Assembly: GCA_005885015.1 (NCBI GenBank)
Contig: VAYG01000029.1
Coordinates: forward strand, 1 to 20,554
Length of the DNA: 20,554 nt
Source: Actinomycetota bacterium
Lineage (GTDB): Bacteria; Actinomycetota; UBA4738
Reading direction: 5' to 3'
Part shown: positions 6,574-13,890 of the stretch, piece after piece
Layout: each line of letters begins with the position of its first letter
Numbering within the stretch: the first letter of the stretch is position 1
Translations under genes and position numbers: made by a program
The notes under the pieces: model-generated
Seen by the model: the letters and a program-made list of their open reading frames with translations, nothing else
Told to the model about the DNA's origin: nothing
The model's database searches: none

Positions 6574-7257
6574 CTAGGAGGGCTTGACCCGGATGACCCC
6601 GCGGCCGACTTCGACCGAGCCCTGCTCGGCGAGCTGCGAGAGCATCCGGCTGACCGTCTCTCGGGAGATGTGCAGCACGCCGGCGAGCTGGGCGTGCGTG
6701 ATCCGCACGGGCACCGGTCCGGCGGCCGGCTTCCCGTTCCGGCCGCTCTGGGCCAACTCCTCTAGGAGCATGCGCAATCCGATGTCGGCGGGGGCCTGGG
6801 TGAGGATAGCCGAGCGACGGATCGTCTTCACCAGGCAGCTTCCGGCGCACCGCATCACCCCGAGCGCCACCTCGGAGTGGGTCGCGCACAGCCGTTCGAA
6901 GGCCGTCCGGGACAGGCTCAGGATGCGGGCCGTCTCCAGCACCCGCGCGCTGGCCAGGTAATGGGTCTCGCCGCACACGGCCTCGTCCCCGAATGTGCAC
7001 GAGGGGCCGATCAGCTCGACCGTGCGGTAGACGCGGCGCCCGGGAGGACGGGCCCGCAGCTCCACCATCCCCTCCAGCAGGACGTAGAACGTGTCGGCCG
7101 GATCCCCCTGACGGAACAGCGTCGTGCCCGGCCGCTTGCTTGCCGGACGGCACAGCCGCTCCAGCTCCCGGAGCTGCTGCTCGGAGAGGAGCTTTCGCAG
7201 TCCGGTCTCCCGGAGAAGCGGGAAGGTGGCGTCTTGACGAGTCATGGTCATGCTCAT
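6574..7257 (-). CDS. Crp/Fnr-family transcriptional regulator
   Basis: This encodes 227 residues: a cyclic-nucleotide-binding-type beta barrel at about 15-125 (TTLFRQGDPADTFYVLLEG), a long dimerisation helix at about 128-150, and a Crp-type winged HTH at about 187-208 (THAQLAGVLHISRETVSRML). The glycine turn FGDEAV is present, but the Arg of E. coli CRP that contacts cAMP phosphate appears replaced (LASAR in its place), so cAMP may not be the ligand. Six cysteines (36, 87, 95, 124, 137, 141) are many for its size, but they do not match the FNR cluster pattern. Three in-frame ATGs (7257, 7251, 7245) make the exact start uncertain. It leads the esterase gene and is divergent from the nucleotidyltransferase. 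Confidence 0.92.
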   Translation of the reverse strand: MSMTMTRQDATFPLLRETGLRKLLSEQQLRELERLCRPASKRPGTTLFRQGDPADTFYVLLEGMVELRARPPGRRVYRTVELIGPSCTFGDEAVCGETHYLASARVLETARILSLSRTAFERLCATHSEVALGVMRCAGSCLVKTIRRSAILTQAPADIGLRMLLEELAQSGRNGKPAAGPVPVRITHAQLAGVLHISRETVSRMLSQLAEQGSVEVGRGVIRVKPS

Positions 7258-7368
7258 CTGGCTTCGCCTTCATTGGTTCCCCCCGTCGCGGCCAGCAAAC
7301 GAACCAGCCCGGGTGATGCTCGCCCAGCTCGATCTCGGCCTCAAACCTCCGCAGCGCCTCCCGCCCCG

Positions 7369-7374
7369 TATGAT
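7369..7374 (+). promoter_or_regulatory. -10 box (TATGAT) for a leaderless nucleotidyltransferase transcript
   Basis: TATGAT ends 6 bases before the ATG at 7381, which places the expected transcription start on or next to the start codon. No Shine-Dalgarno precedes that ATG. No convincing -35 was found. The 123-bp divergent gap upstream otherwise shows only a weak TGGTTC/GAACCA pair (7274-7279, 7301-7306). Confidence 0.6.
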
Positions 7375-7380
7375 CCAGGC

Positions 7381-8730
7381 ATGTCCGGGATCACCGACGT
7401 GGTGGGCATCGGACTGGCCGGAGGACAGGGCGTGCGGGCCCGTCCACTCACCCTCAAGGCGCCCGGATACCTCAGGTCGAAGGCGGCGATGGCCTTCCTC
7501 GGCCGGCGGATGATCCGCTGGGTGATCCAGATCCTCACCGGTGAGGGCATCAAGCAGTACTACGTGATCGCCCATGGGAAGGAGAACCGCTACCAGATCA
7601 AGGTGTTGATCGGCTACGGCGAGGAGTTCGGCGTCGACGTGATGTACTCACCCGTCAAGTACGACGCCCTCTCGATGGGCAGCGCCGACTCGACGCTGCG
7701 CATGCTCGAATACTGGGACTTGGGCGGCACTGCTCTGGTGTTTCCCACGGACTCCCTGATCGACTTCGACCTCGAGCCCATGGTCCGGGCCCACGTGGAC
7801 AGCGGGGCGGTGGTGACCATCGCCGCGATGACCAGGGCGCCGACCGAGGTGGCCGAGAAATATGGGGTGATGCTGAGCGACCCCTCGTGCAAGGTGTTCT
7901 CGTTCGTGGAGAAGCCGACGCTGGCCGAGATCCGCGACTACTTCGGGATCCACGACGAGGCCGAGTTCGAACAGCTTCCCCTCTTGACTAACGCGGGCTT
8001 CTACCTGATCGACGCGTCCGTCCTCCGCGAGCTGGCGGAGACCCCCGAGGTGGTTGCCCTCCGCCGGCACCGCCTGGACTTCGGCAAGGACCTCCTGCCG
8101 TGGCTGGTGGGGAACGGGTACCCCGTCCAAGCCCACCCCGTCCGGCGGATCGGGGACCTGGGCAACGTCCGCGACTACATCGACACCATGGTCGACGTGC
8201 TCCACGGAAACTTCGAGTCGGTGGTCCGGCTCATGGGCCCGCCGTTCGATCCCGAGCGCCACGTCTGGATCGCCCCCGAATCCCTGTCGATGAGGGACGC
8301 GGAGACCGGGAAGTCTCTGGCCCAGAAGATCAGCGAGGGGCTCGTGTCGATCGGTCCGGCCGTGCGGGTGGGTCGCTACTGCGAGATCGGCCCGGACGTG
8401 GTGATCAACGAGTCCAACCTCGACGACGACGTCGAGGTTCGATCTGGCGCCCGCATCGAGCGGTCCCAGGTCCGGGACGGGGCGATCATCGGCCACGGGG
8501 CGACCCTGCGGAACGCGGTGGTCGGGTCCATGAGCGAGATCCGCAGCGATGCAGCCAACCCGACCGCGCTCGACGACTACGTGGGGCTGGGGGACGAGGT
8601 CATCGTCTACCCGGGTGTGCACCTGAACGGTGAAGTCTCGATCTACCCACGCCTGAAGATCCCACCCGGCCTTCGCATCCCCCCGGGCACCGAGATCACC
8701 GGCCCGGCGGACGTCCTCCGCTACCTGTAG
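7381..8730 (+). CDS. NDP-sugar pyrophosphorylase-like protein with left-handed beta-helix tail
   Basis: This encodes 449 residues. An N-terminal nucleotidyltransferase domain (about 5-275) has GLAGGQGVRARPLTL at 11-25, Lys34 (RSKAAMAFLG) in the usual KP position, FPTDSLIDFD at 121-130 for the metal aspartate, FVEKP at 175-179 and LTNAGFYLI. A C-terminal hexapeptide beta-helix (about 320-430: SIGPAVRVGRYCEIGPDVVI and similar turns) follows, as in GlgC and GlmU. The signature departs from the usual GGxGTRLxPLT (Thr to Val, Leu to Ala), so nucleotide and sugar preference are unclear. A longer upstream frame is an extension; the start at 7381 fits the leaderless -10 box and the domain. A glycogen enzyme lies 8 kb away, so ADP- or UDP-glucose supply is possible but unproven. 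Confidence 0.88.
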   Translation: MSGITDVVGIGLAGGQGVRARPLTLKAPGYLRSKAAMAFLGRRMIRWVIQILTGEGIKQYYVIAHGKENRYQIKVLIGYGEEFGVDVMYSPVKYDALSMGSADSTLRMLEYWDLGGTALVFPTDSLIDFDLEPMVRAHVDSGAVVTIAAMTRAPTEVAEKYGVMLSDPSCKVFSFVEKPTLAEIRDYFGIHDEAEFEQLPLLTNAGFYLIDASVLRELAETPEVVALRRHRLDFGKDLLPWLVGNGYPVQAHPVRRIGDLGNVRDYIDTMVDVLHGNFESVVRLMGPPFDPERHVWIAPESLSMRDAETGKSLAQKISEGLVSIGPAVRVGRYCEIGPDVVINESNLDDDVEVRSGARIERSQVRDGAIIGHGATLRNAVVGSMSEIRSDAANPTALDDYVGLGDEVIVYPGVHLNGEVSIYPRLKIPPGLRIPPGTEITGPADVLRYL

Positions 8731-8764
8731 GTCACCGCTGCACGACCCGGGCGCGGGCGTCCCG

Positions 8765-8770
8765 TAGCAT
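8765..8770 (+). promoter_or_regulatory. -10 box (TAGCAT) for a leaderless LLM oxidoreductase operon
   Basis: TAGCAT is followed by 9 bases and the GTG start at 8780. No ribosome-binding site is present in the 48-bp gap after the nucleotidyltransferase stop. The geometry matches the other start-proximal -10 boxes in this window. Confidence 0.55.
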
Positions 8771-8779
8771 TGGCGGTCA

Positions 8780-9796
8780 GTGCGGATCGGCCTGGCCCTG
8801 CCTCACTACGACTTTTCCTTCCCGGACGGCGAACCGCTGTCCTGGTCGCGGCTGGCCGACGCCGCCCGGCGGGCCGAGGCGCTCGGGTTCGACTCCGTAT
8901 GGATCTCCGACCATTTCTTCCTCGACCTGGAGCGGTACGGAGGGTCGCCCGAGCCCTCTGGGACGGTGGAGCCCTTCACCGCCCTGGCCGCTTTGGCCAC
9001 CGCCACCGAGCGGGTCCGGCTGGGGACGCTCGTGGCCTGCGCGCCGTTCCGGCACCCCGCCCACGTGGCCAAGATGGCCACCACCATCGACCTGGTGAGC
9101 GGGGGCCGGTTCGACCTCGGCATCGGAGCGGGGTGGTACGAACGGGAGTTCGCGCCGTTCGGGTACGAGTACCCGAGCACGCGGGACCGGTTCGGCATCC
9201 TCGAGGAATCGGTCGAGGTGATCGCCGGGCTGTTCGGGGAGGGACCGGTCGACCACGGCGGGCCTCGATTCGAGCTCTCCGGTGCCTACAACCGGCCCAG
9301 GCCCGTTCCAAGGAACGGCACGACCGGGCCGCCCATCTGGATCGGTGGAAAGGGCGGGGACCGGTTGCTTCGCCTGGTGGCGCGGCACGGCGCCGGCTGG
9401 AACACCGTGTGGCGGTGGGATCTCAGCGCCTTTGCCGAGCGCGCCTACGCGTTGCGGATGGCCTGGGCGTCCGAGGGCCGGGATCCGGCGTCGGCTCGGA
9501 TATCGATCGGCCTGTACACCCTGGTGGGCGAGGATCACGACGACCTCCGGCGGCGATTCCGCGCCCTCCAGAAGTGGACCCCGGGCGGCGCCCTCGACGA
9601 CGTGCGGCTCGAGGACTTCGCCGGTGACACCCTCACGGGAACCCCGGAAGCCTGTCTGGAGCGGTTGGCGTGGCTGGCACGCCAGGGCGTGGACGGGTTC
9701 ATCGCCGGGGCCGGCTCCCTTCCGTTTTCGGTGTCCGACTGGTCGATGGTCGAGCTCATCGCCGACACGATCCTCCCAGCTGCCCGATCCCTGTAG
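8780..9796 (+). CDS. LLM-class (luciferase-like) probable F420-dependent oxidoreductase
   Basis: This encodes 338 residues from GTG 8780. The TIM-barrel LLM fold is clear: MRIGLALPHYDF, ARRAEALGFDSVWISDH, TATERVRLGTLVACAPFRHPA, MATTIDLVSGGRFDLGIGAGWYEREF (the family hallmark) and PPIWIGGKGG. Members use reduced F420 or FMNH2; in actinobacteria this subgroup is mostly F420-dependent, but the cofactor is an inference here. The gene is followed after 4 bases by a small HARE-HTH gene, which overlaps the dipeptidyl peptidase gene by 4 nt, so the three form one transcript. The reaction cannot be named from sequence. A 403-codon antisense frame across this gene is a GC artefact. Confidence 0.93.
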   Translation: MRIGLALPHYDFSFPDGEPLSWSRLADAARRAEALGFDSVWISDHFFLDLERYGGSPEPSGTVEPFTALAALATATERVRLGTLVACAPFRHPAHVAKMATTIDLVSGGRFDLGIGAGWYEREFAPFGYEYPSTRDRFGILEESVEVIAGLFGEGPVDHGGPRFELSGAYNRPRPVPRNGTTGPPIWIGGKGGDRLLRLVARHGAGWNTVWRWDLSAFAERAYALRMAWASEGRDPASARISIGLYTLVGEDHDDLRRRFRALQKWTPGGALDDVRLEDFAGDTLTGTPEACLERLAWLARQGVDGFIAGAGSLPFSVSDWSMVELIADTILPAARSL

Positions 9797-9800
9797 CCAG

Positions 9801-10022
9801 GTGGAGTTCCTCGACGCCGCCCTCAAGGTGCTGGGCGAGGAGCGCTCCGTTCTGCACTGGACGGTGATCCAGGACCTGGCCCTCCGCCGCGGGTACCTGG
9901 ATCCCTTCACCCAGCGGGACATCCGCAAGAACCTCCTGGCCGCCCTGTCGGCCGGGGTCAGGGAGGGCGTGGTCGTGAAGCGGGGCACCGGCCTCTACGG
10001 GTTGCCGTCGGATACGGAATGA
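9801..10022 (+). CDS. Stand-alone HARE-HTH winged-helix protein
   Basis: This encodes 73 residues from GTG 9801, 4 bases after the LLM oxidoreductase stop. Almost the whole protein is one HARE-HTH domain: FLDAALKVLGEERSVLHWTV, then IQDLALRRGYLDPFTQRD, RKNLLAALSAGV, and the terminal GTGLYGLP strand. It matches the family rhythm of helix, GYL/GLL turn, recognition region and a final Gly-x-Tyr-x-Leu strand. It ends in a 4-nt ATGA overlap with the peptidase gene. An in-frame longer reading back into the oxidoreductase is shadow. The family is tied to DNA or chromatin binding; what this one binds is unknown. A minimal single-domain version inside a metabolic operon is unusual. Confidence 0.72.
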   Translation: MEFLDAALKVLGEERSVLHWTVIQDLALRRGYLDPFTQRDIRKNLLAALSAGVREGVVVKRGTGLYGLPSDTE

Positions 10023-12111
10023 TGAGCCACGTGCCGTCCTCCGAGCGCCTTTCGTTCCCTCGTCAGTACGCGCGAACCCAGCGGTTCACCTTGGGTTTGC
10101 CCCGAAGCTTCTCGGTGGCGGGCGACGGCTCGCGGGTCGCCTTCCTCCGGTCGCCGGGTGGGGAGGATCCGAACACCTGCCTGTGGGTCGTGGACCTCGA
10201 CGCCGCCGACGGCACGCCGAAGGAGCGGTTGGTGGCGGACCCTCGGGCCCTCCTCGGCGGCGAGGAGTACCTCTCAGGCGAGGAGCGGGCCCGGCGGGAG
10301 CGGGCCAGGGAGACGGCCGGAGGCATCGTCTCCTACGCGGCCGACCCGAACCTGCGCGTGGCCGCCTTCCCCCTGGGAGGGCGATTGTTCGTGGCCGACC
10401 TGGGATCCGGCGAGGTGCGAGAGCTCCCGGCCATCCCTCCGGTGTTCGATCCGCGACCCGACCCCGCGGGACGCCGGGTCGCCTACGTCTCGGGTGGAGC
10501 GCTCCACGTGATCCTGGAGGGCGAGGATCATGTCCTGGCCGTCGACGAAGACCCCGACGTCACCTGGGGAATGGCGGAGTTCGTGGCGGCCGAGGAGATG
10601 CAACGGCTCCGCGGCTACTGGTGGTCACCGGACGGCGATACGGTCGCGGCGGCCAGGGTGGACAACCGGCCGGTTCCCGTATGGCACATCGCCGATCCGT
10701 CCGAGCCGACCCGGACGCCGCAGGCCGTTCGATACCCGGCGGCGGGGACGAACGACGCCGACGTGTCCCTCGCCCTGCTCCGCCTGGACGGCTCGAGGGT
10801 CGACGTGGCCTGGGATCGAGCGGCGTTCCCCTACCTGGTGGCCGTGACCTGGTCCGAGGGCCGCCCCCTCACCCTCCTGGTCCAGTCCAGGGACCAGGGG
10901 CGCTGGCAGGTCCTTGCGGCCGAGCCCGCGACCGGGGAAACGACCGTCCTGGCCGAGGACCGCTCCGATACGTGGCTCGAGATCGTGACCGGGGTCCCGG
11001 CGTGGACCGACGCGGGAGAGCTGGTGTTCGTGCGGGAAGAGGAGGACACCCGGCGGCTCACCGTGGACGAGCGAGCGGTGACCGCGCCGGGGCTCCAGGT
11101 CTGCGAGGTGGTCCATGTCGGCGCCGACATCGTGTTTGCGGGGTCGGACGGCGAACCCATGGACGTCCATCTGTGGCGAGCGCCGGCCTCGGGCCCGCCG
11201 GTCCGGCTGACCGAGGAGCCTGGGGTGCACGGCGGCGTGGCGGGAGGGGACGTGCTGGTCGTTTCTTCTTCCTCGATCGACCGCGACGACGTGGCCACCG
11301 TGATCTGGCGGGGGAACCGGGAGGTGTGCCGCGTCGGATCGGGCGCGGCCCGGCCGGTCCTTCGGCCCGACGTCACGCTCGTGCACGCGGGGGACAAGGA
11401 CCTGCGGTCGGCCGTGTTGCTCCCCACCGGCGCCTGCCCCGACGACCGGCTCCCCGTCCTCTTGGACCCGTACGGTGGCCCCCAGTTCCAGCGGGTGGTC
11501 CGGGCCCGCCAGATGTGGCCGATCAGGGGTTCGCCGTCGTCGTGGCAGATGGGCGGGGGACCCCGGGGCGGGGCCTCGAGTGGGAGAAGGCGGTTCGGTT
11601 CGACCTGGCCACCCCCGCCCTCGAGGATCAGGTCGAGGCCCTCCATGCGCTGGCCGAGCGTTTCCCCCAGCTCGACCTGGGCCGCGTGGCCATCCGGGGG
11701 TGGTCGTTCGGAGGGTATCTGGCCGCTCTGGCCGTGCTACGCCGGCCCGACGTGTTCCACGCCGCGGTCGTCGGCGCGCCGGTCACCGACTGGCGCCTCT
11801 ACGACACGCACTACACCGAGCGCTACCTGGGGCACCCCGACGCCCATCCGGACGCGTACGAGCGCAGCTCGCTGCTCGGCGACGCCGCGAAGCTCGAGCG
11901 GCCGATCCTCCTGATCCACGGCCTGGCCGACGACAACGTGGTCGTGGCCCACTCGCTCCGGTTCTCCAGGGCCCTCCTGGAGGCGGGTCGCCCGCACCGC
12001 TTCCTCCCGCTGTCGGGCGTCACGCACATGACCCCGCAGGAGGCGGTGGCCGAGAACCTGTTGCTCCTCCAGGTGGCCTTCCTGAAGGAAGCGCTGGGGT
12101 TGACCGGCTGA
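10019..12111 (+). pseudogene. Dipeptidyl peptidase IV-like S9 protease, frameshifted near 11517
   Basis: The first frame (from ATG 10019) gives a DPP-IV beta-propeller, including the substrate N-terminus-binding pair Glu192-Glu193 in VAAEEMQRLRGYWWSPDG, and enters the hydrolase domain at LLDPYGGPQFQRVVRARQMW (oxyanion Tyr485). It then goes out of phase and would run nonsensically to 11914. The true catalytic domain resumes in the next frame from 11518: ADQGFAVVVADGRGTPGRG, nucleophile GWSFGGY (Ser near 11704), DDNV acid, and His in GVTHMTP, ending at 12111. Intact homologues have about six residues between MW and ADQGF, so roughly 19 bases (3n+1) appear to be missing. All catalytic residues survive. 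It may be a recent lesion, programmed frameshift or assembly error. Full length would be about 700 residues. Confidence 0.85.
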
Positions 12112-12112
12112 G

Positions 12113-12778
12113 CTACGCCTGGGCCGAACCTTCAGGCGTCACGGCGTCCAGGAATCCCCACCATGCGTCCAGCGCGCGATCGGTCCACCGGAGGGCATCC
12201 TCGGCCTGGCCGTTCGCCCCGTCGGCGATGATGCGCCGCTCGGCCTCGGAGTGCTCGACGTCGAGCTCGGCGTGTGTCTCGAAGAAGCCCAGCGTCCTCC
12301 GGTCCGCGACCCCGTACCGTTCCCGAAGCCCGGCGATCTTGGCCTGGGCCACCGCGGGAACCTGCCGCTCGTAGGCATACACCGCGGCCACGGCCGAGGG
12401 GACGTCGGCTTCCCGCGCGGCGTCCCAGTACGTCCGCACCAGCGTCTGCGTTGCCTGGTTCCACTGGGCGCCTCGAACGTCATCCCGGGGCACGCCCATG
12501 CCTTCCGCGAAGCGAAGCCACATCTCCTGGTGGTTGGCGGCCCCGTGCTCCTCGTCCCAGAGGTTCTCCAACAGGGCGTCCCGGACATCCGGCTGATCCG
12601 AGCGAGAGTGGATGGCCGAGAGGAATCTGGGGAAGGAGGACTCGAAGGCGTAGTACTGCCTGGCGTACTCGCGCAGCGCGTCGGTCGGAAGCGTGCCGGC
12701 CACCCACGCGCGATAGAAGGGATGCCCGAGCAGGTGCCGGCGGTCGATGAGCGCGTCGATCCGATCCATGAGATCCAT
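12113..12778 (-). CDS. CADD-family diiron protein, putative self-sacrificing p-aminobenzoate synthase
   Basis: This encodes 221 residues with the all-helical haem-oxygenase/TenA-like fold of the CADD family. From memory of chlamydial CT610 numbering, all six metal ligands have counterparts: Glu71 and His78 (ENLWDEEH), Glu137 (YAYERQ), His169, Asp173 and His176 (THAELDVEH). Lys147, ten residues after Glu137, and Tyr22 (HPFYRAW) match the residues thought to be consumed or required when CT610 builds p-aminobenzoate from its own tyrosine. The start at 12778 has a perfect AGGAGG-N6-ATG; the longer frame to 13165 crosses glpX and is rejected. It lies one base from the convergent peptidase gene and 80 bp after glpX. 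Folate-precursor supply is inferred. TenA- or PqqC-like activity is the alternative. Confidence 0.86.
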   Translation of the reverse strand: MDLMDRIDALIDRRHLLGHPFYRAWVAGTLPTDALREYARQYYAFESSFPRFLSAIHSRSDQPDVRDALLENLWDEEHGAANHQEMWLRFAEGMGVPRDDVRGAQWNQATQTLVRTYWDAAREADVPSAVAAVYAYERQVPAVAQAKIAGLRERYGVADRRTLGFFETHAELDVEHSEAERRIIADGANGQAEDALRWTDRALDAWWGFLDAVTPEGSAQA

Positions 12779-12784
12779 CTGTCC

Positions 12785-12790
12785 CCTCCT
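12785..12790 (-). promoter_or_regulatory. Consensus Shine-Dalgarno (AGGAGG) deciding the CADD start
   Basis: The minus strand reads AGGAGG, six bases, ATG at 12778. It is the strongest ribosome site in the window and fixes a start well inside the longer open frame. Confidence 0.75.
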
Positions 12791-12858
12791 CGAAAAGGCC
12801 GAACCCGTAGGATCGCAGAGCGGGTCCGAGGGAGGCAAGCCCGGCGCGGAGCCCGATC

Positions 12859-13890
12859 CTAGCGGTAGGGGATCGTCGAGAACTTCATGAGCTTCTCGAA
12901 GGCATGGCGTGCCTCGATCCGCCGGACGGTCCCGGACCGTGATCGCATCACCAGCGAATCCGTCACCGCGCCCTCGTCGGTGTATCGAACGCCCTGCAAC
13001 AGGGCCCCCGTCGTCACCCCCGTGGCCGCCACGAACACGTCCTGGCCGGACACCAGGTCGTCGGTGGAGAGGACGCGGTCGACGTCGTAGCCCGCCTCGA
13101 CCAGCTTGGCCCGTTCCTGGTCGTCGCGGGGCCACAGCCGGCCCTGCATCGCCCCCCCGAGGCATTTCAGGGCGGCCGCCGAGATCACGCCCTCGGGCGT
13201 CCCCCCGACCCCCATGAGCAGGTCCACGCCGGTTCCCTCCTCCGACGCGGCGATGGCCGGGGCGACGTCCCCGTCCGTGATCAGCATGACCTTGGCCCCG
13301 ACCCGCCGGAGCGCGGCGATCAGCTCCTCGTGGCGGTCACGGTCGAGGACGACCACGGAGACCTCCTCGGGCTCCATTCCTTTGGCCTTGGCCACGCGGC
13401 GAACGTTCTCCTCGGGCGGCGCTGTGATGTCGATGGCATCCGCCACCTCGGGGCCCCCGGCGATCTTGTCCATGTACACCGCGGCGCCCGGGAAGAACAC
13501 CGTGCCGCGTTCGGCCACCGCAACCACGGAGATGGCGTTGGGGCGCCCCAACGCGGTGAGCCGGGTGCCCTCGAGCGGATCGACGGCCACGTCGACGTGG
13601 GGCGGACGGCCGTTCCCCACCGGTTCCCCGTTGTACAGCATGGGCGCCTTGTCCTTCTCGCCCTCGCCGATCACGACCAGGCCGTCCATCGTCACCGTCT
13701 GGAGCATCAGCCGCATGGCGTCCACGGCCGCCTGATCGGCGGACTCCTTGTCTCCCCGCCCGATCCAACGCCCCGCCGCGAGCGCCGCCGCCTCGGTCAC
13801 CCGCACCAGGTCGAGGGCGAGGTTGCGGTCCGGCGCGCCCGGCGGGGCGGCCTCGACGGGCTCGCCGCCGGCGGCGGTTCGTTCGCTCAT
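12859..13890 (-). CDS. glpX: Class II fructose-1,6-bisphosphatase
   Basis: This encodes 343 residues from ATG 13890, close to the usual 320-345. GlpX motifs are clear: VVIGEGEKDKAPML (about 73-86, metal-binding Glu), VAVDPLEGT (about 101-109), FPGAAVYMDKI, LITDGDVAPAI, LLMGVGGTPEGVISAAAL, and a late ATGVTTGALL. It hydrolyses fructose-1,6-bisphosphate in gluconeogenesis (and in the Calvin cycle where present). The chosen start overlaps the gpsA stop by 4 nt (ATGA); a longer start at 13911 adds only MPGRAGR and lies within gpsA. Cotranscription with gpsA is near certain. It pairs glycerol/triose-phosphate metabolism with sugar synthesis. Nothing is missing or odd in the active-site motifs. Confidence 0.96.
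   Translation of the reverse strand: MSERTAAGGEPVEAAPPGAPDRNLALDLVRVTEAAALAAGRWIGRGDKESADQAAVDAMRLMLQTVTMDGLVVIGEGEKDKAPMLYNGEPVGNGRPPHVDVAVDPLEGTRLTALGRPNAISVVAVAERGTVFFPGAAVYMDKIAGGPEVADAIDITAPPEENVRRVAKAKGMEPEEVSVVVLDRDRHEELIAALRRVGAKVMLITDGDVAPAIAASEEGTGVDLLMGVGGTPEGVISAAALKCLGGAMQGRLWPRDDQERAKLVEAGYDVDRVLSTDDLVSGQDVFVAATGVTTGALLQGVRYTDEGAVTDSLVMRSRSGTVRRIEARHAFEKLMKFSTIPYR

Noticed and set aside
7274..7306. TGGTTC / GAACCA inverted repeat in the crp-nucleotidyltransferase gap
   Set aside because: Six-base arms with a 21-base spacer are expected by chance and match no Crp/Fnr site.
8777..9988. 403-codon minus-strand frame across the LLM oxidoreductase
   Set aside because: No recognisable motif; the plus strand carries an intact LLM protein. 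Composition is that of a shadow.
10183..11517. Upstream part of the frame that holds the peptidase catalytic domain
   Set aside because: It is the shadow of the beta-propeller frame; family sequence appears only from 11518 on.
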